DNA of 51,817 nt, taken from the NCBI RefSeq assembly GCF_001613045.1, contig NZ_BDBP01000076.1:1-51817 (forward strand). Direction: 5' to 3'. This DNA is from Nocardia lijiangensis NBRC 108240. Its GTDB lineage: Bacteria > Actinomycetota > Actinomycetes > Mycobacteriales > Mycobacteriaceae. Of the stretch, positions 40,675-48,836 are shown one piece after another; position 1 is the first letter of the stretch, and each line of letters opens with the position of its first letter. The notes under the pieces were generated by a model, which had not been told where the DNA came from, searched no databases, and was given only the letters and a program-made list of their open reading frames with translations. Position numbers and translations under genes: made by a program.

Positions 40675-41002
40675 GCCACAAACTCTGTCCCCCACCACTT
40701 GCACCACACTTGCACCACGATGGCGCCCCCTCTTGCACCACAGCCACACACCTTTCCAACGCGCCACAGAGCCACCTGCGCTGTGCGGCGTTCGAATGCT
40801 GTGTGCCCCGCGGATATGCAGGTGAAGGTGCACGGCCACACAGGTTTCGTACGCGCCACACAGCCACCTGCGTTGTGTGGCGTGCAGAGCCTTTGTGCCC
40901 CGCGTATGCGCAGGCAAAGGTTCGTCCTCGCAGAGGTTTTGTACGCCTCGCAGAGGTTGTGTGCCCTGCGAGGCGTGTGAAGGGGCTGCGAGGAACCAGC
41001 GG
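40675..41002. repeat. Tandem ~91-bp units with covarying hairpins, upstream of ABC operon
   Basis: 328 bp between the ATPase start and menE. Three hairpins recur every ~91 bp: about 40762-40790 (CGCCACAG/CTGTGCGGCG, imperfect), 40854-40882 (CGCCACACA/TGTGTGGCG, perfect) and 40944-40975 (CGCCTCGCAG/CTGCGAGGCG, perfect). Units also share TGTGCCCCGCG and ATGCAGG/TGCGCAGG blocks. On the minus strand this is the 5' side of the exporter transcript. Open frames crossing it are repeat artefacts. Confidence 0.8.
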
Positions 41003-42163
41003 TTAGTTGGGGGATTGGGTGAGCAAGAGTTCGCGCAGCTTTGCGCGGTTGGGTTTGCCGGGGCCGTGGAGCGGCAGTTCGTCCAGGAGTGCCAGTTCGC
41101 GAGGGGCGGCTATGGCGTCGAGTTCGCGGATGACGTGTTCGCGGAGCTCCTCGAGGGTGGGGGTGGCACCGGCCGTTGGCACGACCGCGACGGCGACGCG
41201 TTGGCCGAGCCGTTCGTCGGGCAGGCCGAGTACCACGCACTCGCTGATGGCCGGGTGTGTCACCAGCACGGCCTCCACCACCTGCGGGATGACGAGCAAT
41301 CCGCCCGTCATGATGGCCTCGTCCAGCCGTCCGCTGATGTGCAGCACGCCGTTGTCGAAAGTGCCTGCGTCCTCGGTGCGGAACCAGCCGGGTTCGGCGA
41401 AGGCGGGGTGGTCGGGTTGGCCGCGGTAGCCGCGGGCGATCATGGCGCCGCCGAGCAGGACGCGGCCGTCTTCGATGCGCACACGGGCGCCGTCGAGCGG
41501 CACGCCTTCGTAGACGCAGCCGCCGCAGGTCTCGCTCATTCCGTAGGTGCGAACGACGTTGATACCGGCCGCTTTCGCGCGCTCGTAGACCGGGAGCGGG
41601 GTGGCCGCGCCGCCGACGAGCACCGCGTCGAGTTCGGCGAGCGCCTCGGCCGCGGCGGGCGCATCGAGGGATTTGATCAGCTGGGTGGGCACCAGGGCGG
41701 TGTAACGGCGTGGGCCGCGCATGCCCGCCACCGCGCCCGCCAGCGCCTCGGGCAGGAAGCCGCCGGAGACGTCGAGCACGGTCGGTTCGGTGCCCGCCAG
41801 AATGCTGCGCAAGAGCACCTGGATGCCTGCGATGTGATGGGTGGGCAGCGCGAGCAGCCAGGCGCCGGGTCCGCCGAGGCGGTCGTGGGTGGCGGTGCCG
41901 CTGGCGCGCAGCGCGGAGGCGCTGAGCATGGCGCCCTTGGGTACGCCGGTGGTGCCGGAGGTGGTGACCACCAGTGCCACATCGTCGTCGATCGTTTCGC
42001 CGGGGCAGAGCGCGTCGCTGAGCCGGCGGGCCTCCCTGCGGTCGCTGGTCGGGATGGGCAGCCACGCGGGGCCGTTGCCTTCCAACGCTTCTCGCAGATG
42101 CGGTAGCACGTCGCCCAAGCCGGACCCGGTGGGCATAGGCAGCGTCCGCAACGTGTTGTTCAC
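41003..42163 (-). CDS. menE: o-Succinylbenzoate--CoA ligase
   Basis: 386 aa, GTG start at 42163 directly after a repeat; ATG at 42136 is an alternative. Acyl-adenylate-forming enzyme: ALVVTTSGTTGVPKGAMLSA (ATP-binding P-loop), THHIAGIQVLL, RTYGMSETCGGCVYEG, FRTEDAGTFDNGVLHISGRL, and the C-terminal catalytic lysine near GPGKPNRAKLREL. It is short for the superfamily, as MenE proteins often are. It activates o-succinylbenzoate with CoA for MenB. Corresponds to Rv0542c. Confidence 0.93.
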   Translation of the reverse strand: MNNTLRTLPMPTGSGLGDVLPHLREALEGNGPAWLPIPTSDRREARRLSDALCPGETIDDDVALVVTTSGTTGVPKGAMLSASALRASGTATHDRLGGPGAWLLALPTHHIAGIQVLLRSILAGTEPTVLDVSGGFLPEALAGAVAGMRGPRRYTALVPTQLIKSLDAPAAAEALAELDAVLVGGAATPLPVYERAKAAGINVVRTYGMSETCGGCVYEGVPLDGARVRIEDGRVLLGGAMIARGYRGQPDHPAFAEPGWFRTEDAGTFDNGVLHISGRLDEAIMTGGLLVIPQVVEAVLVTHPAISECVVLGLPDERLGQRVAVAVVPTAGATPTLEELREHVIRELDAIAAPRELALLDELPLHGPGKPNRAKLRELLLTQSPN

Positions 42164-42535
42164 GACTCCGCCTCGCTGGCGCTCGGCTCCGTCGTGCGCA
42201 ACGGCGCGCTGTGTTCCTGGTTCGCTCGCTGAAGCTTGCTCACGACCGCACCTCGCCGTCGCTCGGTTCCATCACGATAGGGATCGTGTCATGCCCGTGC
42301 CGTCGCGCGGGGAACGGGTCGGTTTGCTGGGGCGGCGCGCGCAGAGTACGGCCGCCCCGGAGGAATGGGGCTCGGCTAGGCCAGACATCGAGACTGCGAT
42401 TCACTCGTCGGACGGGTCGCGGATGGCGGTCGCCCGGACATCGGCGGCCGGGCGTCCGCTAGAGCGCTATCGTCCTCGCCGAGACAGCCCTTGGCAACTC
42501 GGCATTCGGACCCCGGTCCGATCCCTCCGCGGTGA
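42164..42535. other. Gene-free stretch with a start-codon repeat
   Basis: 372 bp between menE and the VOC gene. Its first ~80 bases (42,164-42,244) are the complement of the same repeat found before hemA: on the minus strand GGAGCCGAGCGCCAGCGAGG ends just before the menE GTG, preceded by GAGCAAGCTTCAGCGAGCGAA. The rest contains no convincing gene, hairpin or RNA that I can see. Confidence 0.7.
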
Positions 42536-42928
42536 TCACTCGTCCGACCAGCGGGAATCCCGTCGGATCGGATGTTCGGGCGGAATTTCCACCAGCACCA
42601 CCGGCACCCCGTCCGGGTCCCGTATCCACATTTCGATCAGTCCCCACGGCTCCCGTTCCGGCGCACGGTCGATCGGGATTCCCTTCAGCGCCAGCTCGAC
42701 GGCCGCGCTGCCGACATCGCGCACCTGCAGCCAGATCGCGCCGTCGAAAGCCGTCGACACACCCGTTCCGCCGTGCGCCGCGACCTCAACCAGCGACTGT
42801 CCAGCGAAGAAAACGGTTCCACCTGGATATTCCCTGGCGATCGCGAGACCGAGTCCGTCGCGATAGAACTCGAGCGTTTTCGCATAGTCCTTCGGCCGCA
42901 GAATCACTCGGCTGCTGAGGATCTCCAT
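42536..42928 (-). CDS. Glyoxalase/bleomycin-resistance (VOC) family protein
   Basis: 130 aa from ATG 42928; the longer frame overlaps menB and lacks conserved sequence. VOC fold: SSRVILRPKDYAKTLEFYRD, GTVFFAGQSLVEVAAHGG, and the second half AIWLQVRDVGSAAVELALKG then EMWIRDPDGVPVVLVEIPPE. The WGLIEMWIRDPDG strand is typical of the second betaalphabetabetabeta unit. Metal ligands are not all clear. Might bind or degrade a small hydrophobic molecule. It ends the minus-strand run after menB. Confidence 0.88.
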   Translation of the reverse strand: MEILSSRVILRPKDYAKTLEFYRDGLGLAIAREYPGGTVFFAGQSLVEVAAHGGTGVSTAFDGAIWLQVRDVGSAAVELALKGIPIDRAPEREPWGLIEMWIRDPDGVPVVLVEIPPEHPIRRDSRWSDE

Positions 42929-42944
42929 GGGGCCAGTCCCTTCG

Positions 42945-43838
42945 TCAGAAGTACCAGGGGTAGGGCGACCAGTCGGGCTTGCGCTTCTCCAGGAACGCGT
43001 CACGGCCTTCGACGGCCTCGTCGGTCATGTACGCCATGCGGGTCGCTTCGCCCGCGAACAGCTGCTGGCCGACCAGGCCGTCGTCGAGCAGGTTGAACGC
43101 GTACTTGAGCATGCGCTGCGCCTGCGGGGATTTGCCGTTGATGTCGGCGGTCCACTCCAGCGCGACGTCCTCGAGTTCGGCGTGGTCGACGACCTTGTTG
43201 ACCGCGCCCATCTGGTGCATTTCCTCGGCGGTGTAGGGGCGGCCGAGGAAGAAGATCTCGCGTGCGAACTTCTGGCCGACCATCTTGGCCAGGTAGGCGC
43301 TGCCGTAGCCGCCGTCGAAGCTGCCGACATCGGCGTCGGTCTGCTTGAACCTGGCGTGCTCGCGGCTGGCCAGGGTCAGGTCGCAGACCACGTGCAGGCT
43401 GTGCCCGCCGCCCGCGGCCCAGCCGTTGACCAGGGCGATGACGACCTTGGGCATGAAACGGATGAGGCGCTGGACCTCGAGGATGTGCAGCCTGCCCGCG
43501 CGCGCCTGGTCGACGGTGTCGGCAGTATCGCCGCTGGCGTACTGGTAACCGCTGCGGCCGCGAATGCGCTGGTCACCGCCGGAGCAGAAGGCCCAGCCGC
43601 CGTCCTTGGGGCTCGGTCCGTTCCCTGTGATCAGGACCGCGCCGACGTCGGAAGCCATCCGCGCGTGGTCCAGCACCCGGTAGAGCTCGTCGACGGTGTG
43701 CGGCCGAAACGCGTTGCGCACCTCGGGCCGATCGAACGCCACCCGCACCGTGCCCTGCTCGATATGCCGGTGGTAGGTGATGTCGGTCAGATTCTCGAAT
43801 CCGGGGACGGGTCGCCACAGCTTGGGATTGAACGTCAC
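42945..43838 (-). CDS. menB: 1,4-dihydroxy-2-naphthoyl-CoA synthase
   Basis: 297 aa from GTG 43838 (start set by the conserved TFNPKLWRPVPGFENLTDIT). Crotonase-fold enzyme that cyclises o-succinylbenzoyl-CoA. Motifs are HIEQGTVRVAFDRPEVRNAF, CSGGDQRIRGRSGYQYASGD (oxyanion-hole and family-specific region), VNGWAAGGGHSLHVVCDLTL, DADVGSFDGGYGSAYLAKMV and the C-terminal KPDWSPYPWYF. Corresponds to Rv0548c. It is divergent from the hotdog thioesterase at 43,932, which could hydrolyse the CoA ester product. Confidence 0.95.
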   Translation of the reverse strand: MTFNPKLWRPVPGFENLTDITYHRHIEQGTVRVAFDRPEVRNAFRPHTVDELYRVLDHARMASDVGAVLITGNGPSPKDGGWAFCSGGDQRIRGRSGYQYASGDTADTVDQARAGRLHILEVQRLIRFMPKVVIALVNGWAAGGGHSLHVVCDLTLASREHARFKQTDADVGSFDGGYGSAYLAKMVGQKFAREIFFLGRPYTAEEMHQMGAVNKVVDHAELEDVALEWTADINGKSPQAQRMLKYAFNLLDDGLVGQQLFAGEATRMAYMTDEAVEGRDAFLEKRKPDWSPYPWYF

Positions 43839-43931
43839 GCCTGTGATTATTGCCCGCGCCGGTGCCAGCGACTTCCGTGCCGTGCGGCACCGAGGACTTG
43901 ACGGTGTAAAACTACGCGTTACCGTGCAGGT

Positions 43932-44660
43932 ATGAGCGAGCGAGTGAAACCTGTTCCAGATAGCGCCGCGGAAGCGCCCGCCGAATCGGGTGCGCCGCGC
44001 TCCCAGGGGACGGCGATCCGCCCGCGCATCGATCGCAGCGCGGTGGACGAAAACCGGTACGAGACGCACGGCGGATTCCCGAAGGTCAGCCGCGCGCAGA
44101 TCGGTTCGAATTTCGGGCCTTTCGTGGATGCCATGCGCACCCTGCAGGATCTGGCGGTCTCGGTCGACGCGCCCGACGAGGTGTTCGGCGACGCATTGGC
44201 GCAGGCCCGCGAACTCATCGAGCTGCTCGAGCCCTATCGCGCACCGGAATTGCAGGGCCCGGCCGGTCGCGCGGTGGAGCTGCCGGGCCGCGGCAACCTG
44301 TTGTTGCTGCCGTGGCGGGTGCTGTCGGCCGGACCGGACGGCATCACCATGACGGGCGAGTTCCGGCGTTTCCATCTCGGTGGCAACGGTGCGGCGCACG
44401 GCGGCGTGCTCCCGCTGCTGTTCGACGACCTGCTCGGCATGATCGTGCACTACGCGGGCAGGCCGATCAGCCGGACCGCCTACCTTCATGTGAACTACCG
44501 CAAGGTCACTCCGTTGGAGCGGACGCTGACGGTGTGCGGACGCGTCGATCGTATCGAGGGCCGCAAGACCTTCATCACCGCCGAATTACGCGATGAGCAG
44601 GGCGATTTGCTCGCGGATTGTGAGGGGTTGATGGTGCAGTTGCTGCCGTGGCAGCCGTGA
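43932..44660 (+). CDS. PaaI-type hotdog thioesterase
   Basis: 242 aa from ATG 43932. The C-terminal ~120 residues form a hotdog domain: GITMTGEFRRFHLGGNGAAH, GGVLPLLFDDLLGMIVHYAG, TAYLHVNYRKVTPLERTLTV and LRDEQGDLLADCEGLMVQLL. The HGGVLPLLFDD block holds the usual catalytic acidic residue. The N-terminal half is a charged helix-rich extension. Next to menB, it is a candidate DHNA-CoA thioesterase for menaquinone synthesis; that is inference from neighbourhood. Confidence 0.85.
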   Translation: MSERVKPVPDSAAEAPAESGAPRSQGTAIRPRIDRSAVDENRYETHGGFPKVSRAQIGSNFGPFVDAMRTLQDLAVSVDAPDEVFGDALAQARELIELLEPYRAPELQGPAGRAVELPGRGNLLLLPWRVLSAGPDGITMTGEFRRFHLGGNGAAHGGVLPLLFDDLLGMIVHYAGRPISRTAYLHVNYRKVTPLERTLTVCGRVDRIEGRKTFITAELRDEQGDLLADCEGLMVQLLPWQP

Positions 44661-44746
44661 GCGGAACTAGCTCGTGTGACCTCGCGCACCAGTGCGTATA
44701 GTGGCGTGCGCTCGTTCATCGACATCTATTTCGGAGGAACCTGAAA

Positions 44747-45193
44747 GTGGTTGCAGCACTGTCTGAATCCCTGCTCGACGACACGAAGCGCTCGGCCTTC
44801 CTTGCCGATGCCAAGGAGGTTCTGGACGCGGAGGTGTCGGACAAGGGCGGGGCGTCCGGCCTCGCGGTCAAGGGTGGCTACGCTGCGGTGAAGAAGATCA
44901 GCCCGTCCATCGTGCCCGACGCGCTGGAGTCGTTGGCGCCCAAGCTGGTCGAGCAGCTGGATCCGTTCTGGCAGGAATACAAGGCGGCCGGTTCGGGCCA
45001 GTTCGCGGACCTGCTGGTGGCCAAGTCCGACGAGGTCGCCGAGGCGCTGCTCTCGGTGACCGACGCCCGCTCCGCGGCCTCGACCCGCCCTGCGCTGCAG
45101 AAGGTGTACTCCTCGATGCGCTCCTCCGCCAAGAAGAACGTCATCGAGGCGCTGCCGCGCCTCGGCGACCTGGTGCAGCGCCACGCGAACTGA
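44747..45193 (+). CDS. DUF6918-like conserved actinobacterial protein
   Basis: 148 aa from GTG 44747, with GGAGGAACC upstream. Mostly helical, no signal peptide or membrane segment. It reads ESLLDDTKRSAFLADAKEVL, GYAAVKKISPSIVPDALESL, APKLVEQLDPFWQEYKAAGS and ALQKVYSSMRSSAKKNVIEA, ending LGDLVQRHAN. The family number is from memory. A TATAGT -10-like box lies about 50 bp upstream (44697). Followed by a strong terminator, so it is a single-gene unit. Function unknown. Confidence 0.85.
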   Translation: MVAALSESLLDDTKRSAFLADAKEVLDAEVSDKGGASGLAVKGGYAAVKKISPSIVPDALESLAPKLVEQLDPFWQEYKAAGSGQFADLLVAKSDEVAEALLSVTDARSAASTRPALQKVYSSMRSSAKKNVIEALPRLGDLVQRHAN

Positions 45194-45208
45194 TCACACA
45201 CAGCAAAC

Positions 45209-45243
45209 GCACGCCGAGCTCCACCCGACCGAGCTCGGCGTGC
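45209..45243 (+). terminator. Terminator after the DUF6918-like gene
   Basis: GCACGCCGAGCTC (45209-45221) pairs perfectly over 13 bases with GAGCTCGGCGTGC (45231-45243), leaving a 9-base loop. It lies 15 bp beyond the stop codon. The T-run is weak. Confidence 0.85.
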
Positions 45244-45351
45244 GGCTGTGCTCATCGCCCGGCCACCCGACATCGGCCGCGCACCAGCGCAACTCACCGA
45301 ACACCCTGATCACGCCCCCATCTCCGCGCACACCGCGCCCCGCAACCCGAA

Positions 45352-45815
45352 CGCTCGATCCCGCCACCCCGAGGGCGAGTCTTACGAGCCCGTTCCCGGC
45401 CGTTTCGCGTCCGAACGACCGAGGTACGTGCGTTGTGTGTCTGCGCACTTGGTCGACTTCGGGATTCGTGCCCTCGCTGCCGCGCACCGGCATCCGAACG
45501 CTCGATCCCGCCCGCCCAAGTCTTACGAGCCCGTTCGCGGCCGTTTCGCGTCCGAACGACCGAGGTACGTGCGTTGTGTGTCTGCGCACTTACTCGACCA
45601 CGAGAGGTGCGTCCTCGCTGCTGGGCGCGGTACACACCGATCTTCGACCGCTCGATCCCGCCCTCCCAGCCACCCCGAGGGCGAGTCTTACGAGCCCGTT
45701 CGCGGCCGTCTCGCTTCTGAGCGGCCGAGACGCATGCGACGAAGTCGCGAGACTCGGCCGCTCAGAAGCGAGACACCAGGGGCCGCGAACCCGCGCGCGC
45801 CAGCGCGCCAACGAC
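45352..45815. repeat. Three tandem ~150-bp units; third unit carries the palindromic element
   Basis: Units start at 45352, 45499 and 45649, each with CGCTCGATCCCGCC and then TCTTACGAGCCCGTT (45380, 45521, 45686). Units 1 and 2 share CGCGTCCGAACGACCGAGG and GTACGTGCGTTGTGTGTCTG. Unit 3 instead has the complete hairpin: arms 45708-45729 and 45753-45774, 22 bp each and perfectly paired. Its flank CGCGCGCGCCAGCGCGCC matches the patch at 6.8-7.3 kb in inverted orientation. Long open frames across this region are repeat artefacts. Confidence 0.85.
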
Positions 45816-45868
45816 ACTGTGACCAGGGTGACGGAGACGGCGCGGATACTGTCTGAGAGGCTGGACGT

Positions 45869-47509
45869 GTGAACCCGTCTACCGCTCAGGCTCGAGTAGT
45901 CGTCGACGAACTTGTGCGCGGGGGTGTCCGCGATGTGGTGTTGTGCCCCGGGTCGCGCAACGCTCCGCTGGCCTTCGCGCTCCAGGCCGCCGACGCGGCC
46001 GGTCGGTTGCGGCTGCACATGCGCATCGACGAGCGGACCGCGGGGTTTCTCGCCATCGGTCTGGCGATCGCGGGCAACAATCCGGTTCCGGTGGTGATGA
46101 CGTCCGGTACCGCGGTGGCGAATCTCGGCCCCGCGGTTCTGGAAGCCAACTACGCGCGGGTGCCGTTGATCGTGGTGAGCGCCAATCGGCCGTACGAGAT
46201 GCTCGGGACCGGTGCCAATCAGACCGTCGAGCAGCTGGGCCTGTTCGGTAGCCAGGTGCGTGCCACCATCAGTCTCGGACTGGCCGAGGTGGACCACGAC
46301 GGCAACGGCAGTGGCCCGTACGGTCAGCAGAACAGCGTGTGGCGCTCGGCGGTGTGCCGGGTGCTCGCCGCGGCCCGCGGCACCCGGTCGGGCAACGCGG
46401 GCCCCGTGCACTTCGACATTCCGCTGCGCGAGCCGCTGGTCCCCGATCCCGCGGCGGTCGCCGGTCCGGAGGGGCGTGCGGACGGACAGCCGTGGACCGC
46501 GACCCAGTACGCGACGCTGGACGTGCCGCTCGATATCGATCTGACCCCGGACACCGTGGTGATCTCCGGGCACGGCGCGGGTCTGCGCCCCGAGCTGGCC
46601 GAGCTGCCGACCGTCGCGGAGCCGACGGCGCCCATGCACGGCCCCGCGCTGCACCCGCTCGCCCTGCCGCTGCTGAAACCGAAGCAGGCCATCATCACCG
46701 GTCGCCCGACCTTGCACCGGCAGGTGTCCAAGGTGCTCGCCGACCCGTCCGTCACCGTCTTCGCGCTGACCACCGGTCCGCGCTGGCCCGATGTGTCCGG
46801 CAACGTCGTCGGCACCGGTACCCGCGCGATCGCGGCGGGAGCGCCGCGCGCGGAGTGGCTGGCGCACTGCCGCGAGGTGAGCGACAACGCCGAACAGGTG
46901 GTGCGCGCCGCGCTCGCCCGGCACCCGAAGCCGACCGGCCTGCACGTGGCGGCGGTCGTCATGGACGCTCTGCGCGAGGGCGATCAGCTGTTGCTCGGCG
47001 CGTCGAATCCGGTGCGCGACGCGGCCCTGGTCTCGCACCCGAGGCCCGGCATCAAGGTGATGTCGAACCGCGGTGTGGCGGGTATCGACGGAACGGTGTC
47101 GACGGCGGTCGGCGCGGCCTTGGCGCACGGCGGGCGCACCGTCGCGCTGATCGGCGATCTGACTTTCCTGCACGACGCGTCCGGCCTGCTGATCGGGCCC
47201 GGCGAGCCGCGGCCGGTCGACCTGACGATCGTGGTCGCCAACGACGACGGCGGCGGCATCTTCGAGCTGCTGGAACAGGGCGACCCGCAGTACGCGGGTG
47301 TCTTCGAGCGCGTCTTCGGCACGCCGCACGGCATGGACCTGGCCGCGCTGTGCGCCGCGTACCGGATTCCGCACCGTCAGGTGGATTCCGAGCAGTTGGC
47401 GGCCGAGCTGGCCGGGCACGCGCACGGTCTGCGGGTGCTGGAGGTGGCTACGGAACGGTCCAGCCTGCGCGAGCTGCACGCCGCCGTGCGGGCCAAGATC
47501 GCGCCCTGA
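45869..47509 (+). CDS. menD: 2-succinyl-5-enolpyruvyl-6-hydroxy-3-cyclohexene-1-carboxylate synthase
   Basis: 546 aa from GTG 45869. Thiamine-diphosphate enzyme of menaquinone synthesis. The cofactor-activating Glu is in MRIDERTAGFLAIGLAIAGN. The first domain continues VVLCPGSRNAPLAFALQAAD and MTSGTAVANLGPAVLEANYA. The ThDP-binding domain reads ALIGDLTFLHDASGLLIGPG and IVVANDDGGGIFELLEQGDP, matching the GDG...N-type motif. Length is normal. It is separated from the rest of the men genes by the repeat block. Corresponds to Rv0555. Confidence 0.95.
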   Translation: MNPSTAQARVVVDELVRGGVRDVVLCPGSRNAPLAFALQAADAAGRLRLHMRIDERTAGFLAIGLAIAGNNPVPVVMTSGTAVANLGPAVLEANYARVPLIVVSANRPYEMLGTGANQTVEQLGLFGSQVRATISLGLAEVDHDGNGSGPYGQQNSVWRSAVCRVLAAARGTRSGNAGPVHFDIPLREPLVPDPAAVAGPEGRADGQPWTATQYATLDVPLDIDLTPDTVVISGHGAGLRPELAELPTVAEPTAPMHGPALHPLALPLLKPKQAIITGRPTLHRQVSKVLADPSVTVFALTTGPRWPDVSGNVVGTGTRAIAAGAPRAEWLAHCREVSDNAEQVVRAALARHPKPTGLHVAAVVMDALREGDQLLLGASNPVRDAALVSHPRPGIKVMSNRGVAGIDGTVSTAVGAALAHGGRTVALIGDLTFLHDASGLLIGPGEPRPVDLTIVVANDDGGGIFELLEQGDPQYAGVFERVFGTPHGMDLAALCAAYRIPHRQVDSEQLAAELAGHAHGLRVLEVATERSSLRELHAAVRAKIAP

Positions 47510-47527
47510 GTTCGCCGCCGCGATCCG

Positions 47528-47764
47528 CTATTCGGCGTCGCGGTCCTCGTCGTCGATCGGCACGGAAATGGACTGCTCGATGATGTCGGCTTCGTTCGCG
47601 CCCCAGACGTCGCGATCGCCCACGGCGCGCGCCTCCCGTTCGACGACGGTATCCGCGACGGCCCGGTCGTCGGCGTCGTCCATCTCATAGGCGGGCGTGG
47701 ACTGCTCGACGCGGTCGGCCTCCGGGGCGTCGTCCAACGTGCGCGGCGTGCTGCGATCGATCAT
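47528..47764 (-). CDS. Small acidic protein, unknown function
   Basis: 78 aa from ATG 47764, with GGAGAGGAGC upstream. Highly acidic. Two similar motifs occur, EADRVEQSTPAYEMDDADD and EADIIEQSISVPIDDEDRD, suggesting an internal duplication around a shared EAD--EQS core. No signal peptide, membrane segment or Cys. It resembles small acidic actinobacterial hypotheticals that I recall only loosely. It is convergent with menD. Confidence 0.75.
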   Translation of the reverse strand: MIDRSTPRTLDDAPEADRVEQSTPAYEMDDADDRAVADTVVEREARAVGDRDVWGANEADIIEQSISVPIDDEDRDAE

Positions 47765-47855
47765 CGTGTGCTCCTCTCCGCTGTTTCCTCCCGTACCGGG
47801 TATACCCCGTTGGGACAGCGGACAACAGTCCAACTGTGTGGAGAATCGGATGTTC

Positions 47856-48092
47856 TCATTCCCCCTCGACGGCCGCGCCTCCGTTCACCGGATGCTCGAC
47901 CAGCGCCAGGGTGCGCCCGGCCATGAACCGCGCCGTGCGGACCGCGACGCCGGTCCTGGTCACCTCGCTGACCTCGACCACCCCGCGCACGATGCGCACC
48001 TCGACCCGCCGCCCCGCGCGCGTCGCGACGATTTCGTAACTGCGAGAGCCGTCGCCGACATCGACGACGATCTCCACCCGATCACCCTTCAT
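47856..48092 (-). CDS. Small conserved hypothetical protein
   Basis: 78 aa from ATG 48092 (MKGDRVEIVVDVGDGSRSYE), with GAGGAGAA upstream. A compact beta-rich protein: IVATRAGRRVEVRIVRGVVE, VSEVTRTGVAVRTARFMAGR, TLALVEHPVNGGAAVEGE. The TRTGVAVRTARFMA block looks conserved. No signal peptide or Cys. I recognise no family. The upstream frame to 48,515 is a shadow of the TIGR03086 gene. Confidence 0.7.
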   Translation of the reverse strand: MKGDRVEIVVDVGDGSRSYEIVATRAGRRVEVRIVRGVVEVSEVTRTGVAVRTARFMAGRTLALVEHPVNGGAAVEGE

Positions 48093-48238
48093 CCACCAAT
48101 TCTCCTCTTTTCCAGCACTTTTCGCCGTTACGAGTTGGTCGCGGAGGGGTCGCCGCTCCGGTTCGGCGGTACCGATGAATTCCGGGTCCCTGCGCGGTCT
48201 CAACTCACGAAGACAACTCGCATCCGGCAGGAGACCCG

Positions 48239-48817
48239 ATGACACCCACGTTCGATTTCGAGCCCGCCGCCATCGCATTGGAGACCGTGGTCGCGGGCAT
48301 CGCCGACGACCAGCTCGACGCCCCGACGCCGTGCGCAGGCACCACCGTGGCCGCGCTGCTCGATCACGTGCTGGCACTGACCGAGGCGTTCCGGCAGGCC
48401 GCGACCAAGGAATCAGTCGGCCGCAGCACCCCGCCCGCCGTCGCGCAGGACTCGAAGCTGCCAGGAGACTGGCGCGCTCGCATCCAGGCCCAGCTGAAGG
48501 CGTTGGTCGCCGCATGGCGGGAACCGGGCGCGTGGGAGGGCGAGACCGAGGCGGGCGGCGTGCGGGAAGCCGCGCTCGTGATGGCCGTGATCGCGCTGGA
48601 CGAGATCGTCGTGCACGGGTGGGACCTGGCGCGCGCCACCGGTCAGCCGTTCACCTGCGCCGAATCCGACGCGGCGATCCTGTTCGAGTTCCTTCGCGAA
48701 ACTCCGGCGGCGGGCACCCCCGGACTCTTCGGCCCGGTCGTCGAGGTCCCCGCCGACGCGCCTGTCCTCGATCGCGTGATCGGCCTGACCGGCCGCACTC
48801 CGAGCCGGCCCGCCTAG
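48239..48817 (+). CDS. TIGR03086-family metal-binding (DinB/mycothiol maleylpyruvate isomerase-like) protein
   Basis: 192 aa from ATG 48239, preceded by GGCAGGAG. A DinB-like four-helix bundle: LETVVAGIADDQLDAPTPCA, VAALLDHVLALTEAFRQAAT and LDEIVVHGWDLARATGQPF. The His in LLDHVLAL and in VVHGWDLA fit two of the three metal ligands of the family. The PTPCAGTTVAALLDH pattern is highly typical of actinobacterial TIGR03086 proteins. Many of these use mycothiol; the substrate here is unknown. It points towards the TetR gene, ending 19 bp before the stop of that minus-strand gene. Confidence 0.9.
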   Translation: MTPTFDFEPAAIALETVVAGIADDQLDAPTPCAGTTVAALLDHVLALTEAFRQAATKESVGRSTPPAVAQDSKLPGDWRARIQAQLKALVAAWREPGAWEGETEAGGVREAALVMAVIALDEIVVHGWDLARATGQPFTCAESDAAILFEFLRETPAAGTPGLFGPVVEVPADAPVLDRVIGLTGRTPSRPA

Positions 48818-48836
48818 TCCACCGGCCGCGGCGCGG

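Noticed and set aside
40310..42065. Minus-strand frames extending the ABC ATPase and menE into the intergenic
   Set aside because: The extra N- or C-terminal residues come from the tandem hairpin repeats. The conserved ATPase sequence begins at ATG 40674 and menE stops at 41003.
45240..45872. Plus- and minus-strand frames covering the repeat array before menD
   Set aside because: They repeat the same short peptides because the DNA is a tandem array; no ribosome binding site or family-like sequence.
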